NCBI GenBank assembly: GCA_023451915.1
Contig: JAEXXS010000040.1
Coordinates: 1 to 5,417 of the forward strand
Reading direction: 5' to 3'
DNA from: Pseudomonadota bacterium
Lineage (GTDB): Bacteria > Pseudomonadota > Alphaproteobacteria > Rhizobiales > Rhizobiaceae
Length of the DNA stretch: 5,417 nucleotides
In this document: in pieces, positions 1-5,298 of the stretch
Layout of the letters: the number at the start of each line of letters is the position of its first letter
Position numbering within the stretch: the stretch's first letter is position 1
Translations under genes and position numbers: made by a program
The notes under the pieces: model-generated
What the model was told of the DNA's origin: nothing
What the model saw: the letters and a program-made list of their open reading frames with translations, nothing else
Databases searched by the model: none

Positions 1-299
1 ATGGCTTCATCCGGGCCTTGAAGGAAAGCGGTGTGCGCATACCGGAAGATGTTTCCGTGATCGGCTTCGACAATCTGCCGCAAAGCGCGACCATGGAGCC
101 GATGCTGACGACGGTTGACGTCTCCAAACGCAAGATCGGCAATCTGGCAGTGTCGATCCTGGACGATTTGATCAATGCGGCGGAAAAACAACCTGCGGTC
201 AAGGTGCTGGTTGGCGCAGATCTCGTGGTCAGGCAGAGCGATTCGGTGCTGTCATCGCGCAAGAAGAAGCGTCCGCAGACGGAAGAAGCAGGCGAGTGA
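1..299 (+). CDS. LacI/GalR-family transcriptional regulator, C-terminal part (5' end outside window)
   Basis: The reading frame is already open at the left edge (first whole codon at base 3) and ends with TGA at 297-299, leaving 98 residues. It shows the end of the periplasmic-binding-protein-like sensor domain of LacI/GalR repressors: the IPEDVSVIGFDN block (about residues 19-30 of the visible part), then LTTVDVSKRKIGNLAVSILD, then the closing LVVRQSDSV strand. A basic tail (SSRKKKRPQTEEAGE) follows and is probably disordered. The N-terminal helix-turn-helix and most of the ligand pocket lie upstream, so the effector cannot be named. Family members bind a small molecule, often a sugar or nucleoside, and release or bind palindromic operators as dimers. 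It is co-oriented with the aminotransferase 195 bp downstream, but a regulatory link is only inferred. The family call is firm; the 5' truncation is due to the window edge, not a broken gene. Confidence 0.93.
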   Translation, partial: GFIRALKESGVRIPEDVSVIGFDNLPQSATMEPMLTTVDVSKRKIGNLAVSILDDLINAAEKQPAVKVLVGADLVVRQSDSVLSSRKKKRPQTEEAGE

Positions 300-494
300 C
301 TGCATTCTTTCTTGGCAGCCCGGATTTTCTCGAAAACGGTTTTCGTTCTCGTTGCGCGGAAGATTATTTGTTTATAGCTTCGTTCTAACGACAAGTGGTT
401 TTCCGCATCTCGGGCGCTGGCAGGATAATATTGCCGTTGAAGCGGCCATGGATGCGTTAAAGCTGCTCTGATCGGATTTAAAAGGGGAATTCGA
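300..494. other. Gap between the LacI-type gene and the aminotransferase; probable promoter region
   Basis: This stretch holds no convincing gene. It carries a perfect 15-bp palindrome at 331-345 and, further on, a weak promoter-like pair: TTGCGC at 352-357 and TATAGC at 373-378, only 15 bp apart. The pair is too poor to call a promoter with confidence. Just before the aminotransferase start there is a good ribosome site, AAGGGG, ending at about 487. No hairpin followed by a T-run is seen after the regulator's stop codon, so read-through from the regulator into the aminotransferase cannot be excluded. Confidence 0.5.
331..345. promoter_or_regulatory. Perfect 15-bp palindrome, candidate repressor operator
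   Basis: CGAAAAC and GTTTTCG are exact reverse complements around a single central G. The A-rich then T-rich arms resemble the operators bound by LacI-family dimers, and a LacI-family gene ends 31 bp upstream. LacI-type operators are usually centred on an even-length CG step, whereas this one has an odd centre, so the fit is imperfect. No T-run follows, which argues against a terminator. It could also be a fragment of a dispersed intergenic repeat. Confidence 0.35.
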
Positions 495-1868
495 ATGACC
501 AGACAGCCCAATTCCGTTGAAGCTCGCGATATCGCTTATCATTTCCATTCAAACACCAATGCCCGCCGTCATGAAGAAATCGGCCCGGTGGTGATTGAAA
601 AGGGCGATGGCATCTACGTCGAAGACAATAACGGTAAGCGTTATATCGAAGCGATGGCGGGCTTGTGGAGCGTCGGCGTCGGCTTTTCCGAAAGGCGTCT
701 GGCTGATGCCGCGCATAAGCAGATGTTGAAGCTGCCTTATTCGCACACGTTCACGCACCGCTCGCATCCCCCCGTCATCGAACTGGCTGAAAAGCTGATC
801 AGCATCGCGCCTGTGCCGATGAGCAAGGTTTATTTCACCAATTCCGGCTCGGAAGCCAACGACACCATCATCAAGATGCTGTGGTTCCGCGCCAATGCCA
901 TGGGGCAGCCGCAGCGCACCAAGATCATCGGTCGCAAGCGCGGTTATCATGGTGTGACGATTGCTTCGGCGAGCGCAACCGGGCTGCCGGTCAATCACAA
1001 CTCTTTCAATCTGCCGCTGCCGGGCTTCCTTCATACGACGTGCCCGCATTATTACCGCGATGCGCTATCCGGCGAGACGGTGGATGAATTCACCACGCGC
1101 CTTGCCAAGGAATTGGAGGACATAATCCTCGCCGAAGGGCCGGAAACGGTTGCAGCCTTCATCGGTGAGCCGGTGATGGGGGCAGGCGGCGTTGTCGTGC
1201 CGCCCGAAGGCTACTGGGAAAAGATTCAGGCCGTGCTGCAGAAATACGACATTCTGCTGATCGCCGACGAAGTGATCTGCGGTTTTGGCCGTACCGGCAA
1301 CATGTTCGGTTCGCAGACCTACAACATGAAGCCGGATATCATGACGCTGTCGAAGCAGATTTCGTCGTCCTATCTGCCGATTTCGGCCTTCATGTTCAAC
1401 GACCGCGTCTATCAGCCGGTGGCCGATGAAAGCGCGCGCCTGGGCGTGTTCGGTCATGGCTATACGGGATCGGGCCATCCGGTCGCAGCAGCCGTTGCAG
1501 TCGAAAACCTCAAGATCATCGAAGAACGCGATCTGGTCACCAATGCGCGTGAAACGGGCGCTTATATGCAGAAGCGCCTGCGCGAACTGGCCGATCATCC
1601 GCTGGTTGGCGAAGTGCGCGGCGTTGGCCTGATTGCGGCGCTTGAGCTTGTTGGCGACAAGGCCACCAAGGCGCCGCATGAAAAGGTCGGTGCGCTGGGC
1701 GGTCTTGCCAATGCGGCGATGTTCGGCAATGGCGTCATCACGCGCAATATGGGCGACGCGATTGCCTTCTGCCCGCCGATGATCATCACGCCTGCGCAGG
1801 TCGATGATGTTGTTGCAGCAACGAAGAAGTCGCTGGATGAAGTCGCGGCCTCGATCGGTCGCGGTTGA
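495..1868 (+). CDS. Class III (omega-type) pyridoxal-phosphate aminotransferase, 457 aa
   Basis: This enzyme moves an amino group from an amine or omega-amino acid to a keto acid, typically pyruvate, in the cytosol using PLP. Visible fold-type I landmarks are the substrate-pocket pair L57-W58, the phosphate-binding NSGSEAND (116-123), Y151-H152-G153 stacking on PLP, E225 in GEPVMGAGG, D258-E259 contacting the PLP ring, the Schiff-base lysine K287 in LSKQISSSYLP, T324 for the cofactor phosphate, and R417, which fits the mobile carboxylate-binding arginine of omega-transaminases. Length matches the family (about 450-460). The ATG at 495 has AAGGGG seven bases upstream. From memory it resembles the Ochrobactrum anthropi (S)-selective omega-transaminase in layout and numbering, but is not identical. 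N20 sits where an aromatic residue is usual. Substrate is not settled: taurine, beta-alanine, GABA or a polyamine-derived amine are all possible, and taurine is favoured only by the nearby tau genes. It is followed by a strong terminator, so it probably ends its transcript. Confidence 0.93.
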   Translation: MTRQPNSVEARDIAYHFHSNTNARRHEEIGPVVIEKGDGIYVEDNNGKRYIEAMAGLWSVGVGFSERRLADAAHKQMLKLPYSHTFTHRSHPPVIELAEKLISIAPVPMSKVYFTNSGSEANDTIIKMLWFRANAMGQPQRTKIIGRKRGYHGVTIASASATGLPVNHNSFNLPLPGFLHTTCPHYYRDALSGETVDEFTTRLAKELEDIILAEGPETVAAFIGEPVMGAGGVVVPPEGYWEKIQAVLQKYDILLIADEVICGFGRTGNMFGSQTYNMKPDIMTLSKQISSSYLPISAFMFNDRVYQPVADESARLGVFGHGYTGSGHPVAAAVAVENLKIIEERDLVTNARETGAYMQKRLRELADHPLVGEVRGVGLIAALELVGDKATKAPHEKVGALGGLANAAMFGNGVITRNMGDAIAFCPPMIITPAQVDDVVAATKKSLDEVAASIGRG

Positions 1869-1889
1869 TACGAACCTTCTTCACGGGAC

Positions 1890-1930
1890 AAACAAAGACC
1901 CGCATCAGCGATGATGCGGGTCTTTGTTTT
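1890..1930. terminator. Strong intrinsic terminator between convergent genes
   Basis: Bases 1890-1907 and 1912-1929 form a perfect 18-bp stem closed by a GCGA loop, a GNRA-type tetraloop that is very stable in RNA. On the plus strand the stem runs into TTTGTTTTA, the U-rich tract expected of Rho-independent termination. It starts 22 bases after the aminotransferase stop. On the minus strand the stem is followed by TTTGTTTG, so it could also stop lhgO transcripts, whose stop codon lies at 1952-1954. Its position between two convergent genes fits two-way use. Confidence 0.92.
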
Positions 1931-1951
1931 ATGATGGAGAAGAACGGTTCT

Positions 1952-3166
1952 TTAATTGCCTGTTTGCAAGCGTTGAAAGATCAGATTGCCGATGGGTAAG
2001 GCTGATGTGGCCGCTGGAGACGGTGCATTGCAGACATGCAGCACACGTTTGGTCTGGTGGAATTTGAAGTCGTGAATGAGTTTGCCGTCCCGCGAAACGG
2101 CCTGCGCCCTTATCCCCGCCCGGTATGGTCGAAGGTCACTTTCCTCAAGGGAAGGGCAATATTTCCGGCATTTTTCCAGATAGCTCTTCTTGAACAGGCT
2201 ATCCTTCATTTCTTCGAGACCAGACGAAAGATGAGCGGTGATCACCTTCCAGAAACCGGGAAAAGCCGCATAAGTCGCCATATCGCGGAGGCTGGCCGAG
2301 AATTTGGGATAGCCCTCCCGCGACAGGCCCAGAACGGCATTGGGGCCAACCGTCAGGCTGCCGTCAATCATCGGCGTCAGATGAATGCCGAGAAACGGCA
2401 TTGAAGGGTCTGGCACCGGATAGATCATGCGTTCGACAAGCTTGTTCAATTCGGGCCGCAAGGCATAATATTCGCCGCGAAAAGGCACGATCTGGAAATC
2501 GATATCGACACCCGACCGGCGGGCAAGGCGGTCGGCTTGCAATCCGGCGCAGGCGATAACCTGCCTGCTTTCCCAAACCCTGCCGCCCGCATGAATGCGC
2601 GCGTCATCTGTCCGTTCTTCAATGCGGTCGACGCTGATATTGAACTCGATATCGCCGCCTGCGGCGCGAATGAGATCGGCCATGGCGCGGCAGACCGCGC
2701 GATAGTCGACAATACCGCTTTGCTCAACCAGCAAAGCGCCCAGTCCGGTTACGGCAGGTTCGAATTCGTGCAATTCGCCGCCGCTGAGACGGCGGCAGGT
2801 GATGCCGTTTGCGGCGGCATTCGTCTCAAGGGCTGCGAGACGCTGCACTTCCACATCGTTCGTCGCCACGACAAGCTTGCCGGGAACGCGATAGGCGATG
2901 TTGTTCTCGTCGCAAAACTGCTTCGTCATGCGCTCACCGGCGCGGCAAAGCTCCGCCTTGAAACTGCCGGGCTGGTAATAGATGCCCGCATGAATCACGC
3001 CGCTATTATGGCCGGTCTGATGCATCGCAACGGCGTTTTCCTTTTCAAGCACCAGAATGCGGGCTGAAGGCTCCTGCCTGACAATGGTAAGCGCCGTGGC
3101 AAGGCCGACAATGCCGCCACCAACGAGACAATAATCATACATGTGGGCGCTCGATATGTGCTGCAT
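1952..3166 (-). CDS. lhgO: L-2-hydroxyglutarate oxidase LhgO (FAD-dependent, DAO family)
   Basis: LhgO oxidises L-2-hydroxyglutarate to 2-oxoglutarate and passes electrons to the membrane quinone pool. In other bacteria it completes the CsiD-LhgO route of glutarate and lysine breakdown and also clears L-2-hydroxyglutarate made by side reactions. Numbered from the upstream ATG (404 aa), it has the N-terminal FAD dinucleotide fold GGGIVG (16-21) with acidic E41 ending strand two, the family block HQTGHNSGVIHAGIYY (49-64), FRGEYY (229-234), VPDPSMPFLGIHLT (251-264), VGPNAVL (273-279) and the C-terminal CNAPSPAATSALPIG (379-393). These match remembered E. coli LhgO (YgaF) closely. The E. coli protein begins at the equivalent of Met9 (MYDYCLVGGG), so a start at 3142 giving 396 aa is at least as likely. 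The ribosome site GGGAGG is 14 bases from the upstream ATG and far from Met9. It diverges from tauA, and csiD is not in view. No membrane helix is seen, so attachment would be peripheral. Confidence 0.93.
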   Translation of the reverse strand: MQHISSAHMYDYCLVGGGIVGLATALTIVRQEPSARILVLEKENAVAMHQTGHNSGVIHAGIYYQPGSFKAELCRAGERMTKQFCDENNIAYRVPGKLVVATNDVEVQRLAALETNAAANGITCRRLSGGELHEFEPAVTGLGALLVEQSGIVDYRAVCRAMADLIRAAGGDIEFNISVDRIEERTDDARIHAGGRVWESRQVIACAGLQADRLARRSGVDIDFQIVPFRGEYYALRPELNKLVERMIYPVPDPSMPFLGIHLTPMIDGSLTVGPNAVLGLSREGYPKFSASLRDMATYAAFPGFWKVITAHLSSGLEEMKDSLFKKSYLEKCRKYCPSLEESDLRPYRAGIRAQAVSRDGKLIHDFKFHQTKRVLHVCNAPSPAATSALPIGNLIFQRLQTGN

Positions 3167-3173
3167 GATGCAT
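3135..3173 (-). other. Possible 12-codon leader ORF overlapping the lhgO start
   Basis: On the minus strand an ATG at 3173-3171 opens a 12-codon frame (MHHAAHIERPHV) ending in TGA at 3137-3135. The only good ribosome site, GGGAGG at 3187-3182, is eight bases before this ATG, the ideal spacing. Both lhgO start candidates (3166 and 3142) are in another frame and less well placed. The stop falls three bases beyond the Met9 ATG, so translation could hand over to lhgO by re-initiation. The peptide has four His in twelve residues. It is short enough to be chance. Confidence 0.25.
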
Positions 3174-3262
3174 CAAAACTACCTCCCATAAAGCCGGATA
3201 TGCGTCAACGGCATTTAACAGCACTGTAGCTTCTGCCGCGCGGACGGATAGTCCTCCTTTGG

Positions 3263-3308
3263 GTGCAAAGCGCTCATTGCCAGCGGTGAGAATATTTTTT
3301 CTTTGCAC
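3263..3308. repeat. Split dyad GTGCAAAG...CTTTGCAC in the lhgO-tauA gap
   Basis: GTGCAAAG (3263-3270) and CTTTGCAC (3301-3308) are perfect 8-bp reverse complements with 30 bp between them, so their centres are about 38 bp apart. Inside lies a second, smaller stem: CTCATTG (3273-3279) with CGGTGAG (3284-3290), which pairs over 7 bp in plus-strand RNA if two G-U pairs are allowed. The arrangement could be two half-sites for a DNA-looping or tetrameric regulator, or a folded leader RNA if transcription starts upstream. Function is inferred only. Confidence 0.4.
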
Positions 3309-3368
3309 GTAAAATTGGTATCCCGTTCCTCTACAACCGCTGCGCGTTGCTCGATCATTGTCGGTATT

Positions 3369-3406
3369 GGAAGCGCGTGAAGGCGAGGCATAAGGCTGGC
3401 GCTTCC
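3369..3406. repeat. Inverted repeat GGAAGCGC...GCGCTTCC upstream of tauA
   Basis: GGAAGCGC (3369-3376) and GCGCTTCC (3399-3406) are perfect 8-bp reverse complements separated by 22 bases, ending 31 bases before the tauA ATG. The arms flank the weak -10-like CATAAG and overlap the weak -35-like TTGGAA, which would suit an operator. If transcription starts further upstream, the same bases could form a hairpin in the tauA leader. There is no T-run, so it is not an ordinary terminator. Confidence 0.4.
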
Positions 3407-3437
3407 GGGGTGATCAACAGCTTGAACGAGGCGTAAG

Positions 3438-4442
3438 ATGACAATACTGACGAGACGTATTTTTCTGGCCGCTTCCACGGCTGTTATTGGGCTGGCGGCT
3501 GCGGGGGCAAGCTTGGCCGCCGATGTCAAAATCAATATCGGATATCAAACGGTGGTCGAGCCATCGAAGGTTCCGCAGGCTGATGGCGAATATGAAAAGG
3601 CGGCCAAGGCCGACATCAATTGGCGCAAGTTTGATTCAGGCGCGGATGTGATTGCGGCTGTGGCTTCCGGCGATATCGATATCGGCTATGTCGGCTCCAG
3701 CCCGCTGGCTGCTGCCGCGAGCCGCGAACTGCCGATTGAGACATTTTTTGTCGTGGGCCTGATCGGTGAGTCCGAGGCGCTGGTCGCGCGGGATGCCGCG
3801 TCCGTCAAGGACCTTGCGGGCAAGAAGGTTGCGGTGCCGTTTGTCTCGACCACGCATTACAGCCTGCTTGCCGCGCTCAAGCACGAGGGCGTGGACAGCA
3901 AGTCGGTTGAAATCCTCAATCTGCGTCCGCCGGAAATCGCTGCTGCTTTCGAGCGCGGCGACATTGACGCGGCTTATGTGTGGGATCCGGCGCTGGGCCA
4001 AATCAAGACCAAGGGGAAAGTCATTCTGGATTCGGCCAAGGTTGCCGAATGGGGTGCGCCGACCTTTGACGCATGGATCGTCCGCAAGGATTTTGCCAGT
4101 GCCCATCCGGCAGCGGTCCGGGATTTCGTGAAGGTGACCGGCAAGGCTTATGAGGCCTATAATTCCAAGCCGGATGCCTGGGATGCGAAATCGCCGCAAG
4201 CGGAAAAGATCGCGCGTCTGACCGGCGCGAAGCAGGAAGAAGTTCCAGCGCTCCTGAAGGGCTATGTCTATCCGTCGCTGAAGGATCAGGCCTCTGCCGA
4301 CTATCTTGGCGGCGCAACCGTGAAGGCGATTGCCAACACGTCAGCCTTCCTGAAAGAGCAGGGCAAGATCGACAATGCACTGCCGGATTATGCACCTTAC
4401 GTCACCACGAAATTTGTCACGGACGCGCTCGCCAGCAACTGA
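3438..4442 (+). CDS. tauA: Taurine ABC transporter, periplasmic substrate-binding protein TauA
   Basis: TauA captures taurine (2-aminoethanesulfonate) in the periplasm and delivers it to the TauBC membrane complex. The 334-residue protein begins with a signal peptide: TRRIFLAAS at residues 5-13 fits a twin-arginine (Tat) motif, a hydrophobic run follows to about residue 24, and SLA (25-27) before AD is a likely cleavage site. The mature part shows family blocks recalled from E. coli TauA: YQT-EP-KV-QAD (36-49), WRKFDSGA (62-69), GSSPLA (86-91), PFVSTTHYSLLAALKH (134-149), RGDIDAAYVWDPA (173-185), EWGAPT (204-209) and FLKEQGK (304-310). The strong match over the STTHYSLLAALKH and WGAPT blocks favours taurine over nitrate or thiamine-precursor relatives, although aliphatic sulfonates remain possible. 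The ATG at 3438 has GAGG six bases upstream. It is the first gene of the tauABC operon, 82 bp ahead of tauB. Confidence 0.95.
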   Translation: MTILTRRIFLAASTAVIGLAAAGASLAADVKINIGYQTVVEPSKVPQADGEYEKAAKADINWRKFDSGADVIAAVASGDIDIGYVGSSPLAAAASRELPIETFFVVGLIGESEALVARDAASVKDLAGKKVAVPFVSTTHYSLLAALKHEGVDSKSVEILNLRPPEIAAAFERGDIDAAYVWDPALGQIKTKGKVILDSAKVAEWGAPTFDAWIVRKDFASAHPAAVRDFVKVTGKAYEAYNSKPDAWDAKSPQAEKIARLTGAKQEEVPALLKGYVYPSLKDQASADYLGGATVKAIANTSAFLKEQGKIDNALPDYAPYVTTKFVTDALASN

Positions 4443-4469
4443 TGGCGCGCGTTTCAGATGAAACATATC

Positions 4470-4500
4470 CCCTGTCCGCCGGGAATTCCGGCGGGCGGGG
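4470..4500 (+). other. GC-rich hairpin between tauA and tauB
   Basis: Bases 4470-4482 and 4488-4500 pair over 13 bp in plus-strand RNA, including two G-U pairs (4475/4495 and 4473/4497), around a GAATT loop. The minus-strand RNA would have A-C mismatches at those places, so the fold favours the tau transcript. It starts 27 bases after the tauA stop and ends 24 bases before the tauB ATG. No U-run follows, so it is not a standard terminator. In many binding-protein operons such a hairpin protects the first message from 3' decay or causes partial termination, giving more binding protein than ATPase; that role is inferred here. Confidence 0.65.
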
Positions 4501-4524
4501 CATTTGCGGTAACAGGTAGGGCAT

Positions 4525-5298
4525 ATGAGCCAGCTCAAACTCAGTCAGATCAGCGTGCATTATGACGGCGCCGCAACACCGGCGCTCGACAACGTTTCGC
4601 TCGACGTTTCGGCGGGCGAATTCGTCGTGCTCACCGGGCGTTCGGGTTGCGGGAAAACGTCATTGCTGAATGTCGCTGCCGGACTGTTGCAGCCGCAAAG
4701 CGGCGCGGTGACGCGAAACGGTGTTCGTCTGCAAGGGGCAGGACAGGGCCGTGCGGTCGTATTTCAGCACGATGCGCTGTTTCCCTGGTTCAACACCCGC
4801 GACAATGTCGCCTTTGCCTTGCGGCTGAAAGCCATTCCCCAGAGCGAGCGACAACGCATCGCCGATGAATTGCTGGCGCAGGTTCGGTTGGAAGGGGCGG
4901 GCGACAAGGCGATATGGGAATTATCGGGTGGCATGCGCCAGCGTGTGGGATTGGCGCGGGCGCTGGCTTCGCAGCCGGATTTTCTGTTGATGGACGAGCC
5001 GCTGGGCGCGCTTGACGCGCTCACGCGTGAGCGCATGCAGACGCTGTTGCTCGACATATGGGGCAAAAGCGCGGCAGGCGTCCTGATGGTGACGCATGGC
5101 ATTGAGGAGGCACTGCTGCTCGCAACCAGAATTGTCGTGATGTTGCCGCATCCAGGCCGGATCGAGCGCGTGTTCGATGTGAATTTCGGCAGGCGTTATC
5201 TGGCGGGTGAGCCGGTGCGGTCCATCAAAACGGACCCGGCATTCCTGCAAGCGCGGGGCGACCTGTCGGATGCCATATTCGAGGGAGAAGCAGCATGA
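4525..5298 (+). CDS. tauB: Taurine ABC transporter ATP-binding protein TauB
   Basis: TauB is the cytoplasmic ATPase that powers taurine import through TauC. The 257-residue protein, close to the E. coli length of 255, has every expected ABC element: Walker A GRSGCGKT (38-45), Q-loop Q81 within VFQHDALFPW, ABC signature LSGGMRQR (133-140), Walker B LLMDEP (154-159) with catalytic E158, D-loop GALD (161-164) and switch H191 in VTHGIEEA. The FPWFNTRDNVAF stretch after the Q-loop and the HPGRI segment near residues 209-213 are typical of the taurine/nitrate/sulfonate (Tau/Ssu/Nrt) subfamily. The ATG at 4525 follows the purine-rich AGGTAGGG at 4514-4521. Its stop codon overlaps the tauC start (ATGA), which indicates translational coupling of ATPase and permease. 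Nothing essential is missing. Family alone would also allow SsuB; tauA upstream decides for tauB. Confidence 0.95.
   Translation: MSQLKLSQISVHYDGAATPALDNVSLDVSAGEFVVLTGRSGCGKTSLLNVAAGLLQPQSGAVTRNGVRLQGAGQGRAVVFQHDALFPWFNTRDNVAFALRLKAIPQSERQRIADELLAQVRLEGAGDKAIWELSGGMRQRVGLARALASQPDFLLMDEPLGALDALTRERMQTLLLDIWGKSAAGVLMVTHGIEEALLLATRIVVMLPHPGRIERVFDVNFGRRYLAGEPVRSIKTDPAFLQARGDLSDAIFEGEAA

Larger units (their letters stand above)
3167..3437. promoter_or_regulatory. Divergent control region between lhgO and tauA
   Basis: This 271-bp gap separates two divergent genes and must hold the promoters for both. It contains the lhgO ribosome site, an A/T-rich tract (AATATTTTTTCTTT, 3291-3304), and two separate inverted repeats listed on their own. 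No protein-coding gene is supported on either strand. No clear sigma70 or sigma54 promoter could be read. The best weak candidate for tauA is TTGGAA (3367-3372) with CATAAG (3389-3394), 16 bp apart and matching four of six consensus bases in each box. A GntR/MocR-type TauR or a LysR-type Cbl regulator is known to control tau genes elsewhere; neither regulator gene is in the window. Confidence 0.6.

Noticed and set aside
175..471. A 98-codon plus-strand frame overlapping the end of the LacI-type gene and running into the gap
   Set aside because: It overlaps a well-supported coding frame by over 120 bases, has no clear ribosome site, and its product is Arg/Ser-rich without family features. The last stretch looks mildly protein-like (AVEAAMDALKLL) but that is not enough.
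549..1049. Long minus-strand frame inside the aminotransferase gene
   Set aside because: It is an antisense shadow of a conserved GC-rich gene; its product is rich in Arg and His and shows no domain. The same applies to 1065-1679 and 1595-1891.
1940..1952. Short palindrome AAGAAC-G-GTTCTT at the end of lhgO
   Set aside because: Six bases per arm is within chance expectation. It shares the core AACGGTT with the palindrome at 331-345, but that is too short to claim a common site.
2537..3067. 176-codon plus-strand frame opposite lhgO
   Set aside because: The minus strand codes for a clearly conserved oxidase over this span. The plus frame is a by-product of codon bias, as is 2036-2404.
3252..3260. 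Strong ribosome-site-like AAAGGAGGA on the minus strand
   Set aside because: No ATG, GTG or TTG lies at a workable distance downstream on that strand, so it marks no gene that I can support.
3291..3308. Possible sigma54 promoter around TTTGCAC
   Set aside because: The TTGC-like element is present but no GG-containing upstream element sits at the required spacing.
3215..3535. 106-codon minus-strand frame through the lhgO-tauA gap and into tauA
   Set aside because: It overlaps the tauA signal-peptide region antisense, lacks a recognisable family, and runs through likely promoter DNA.
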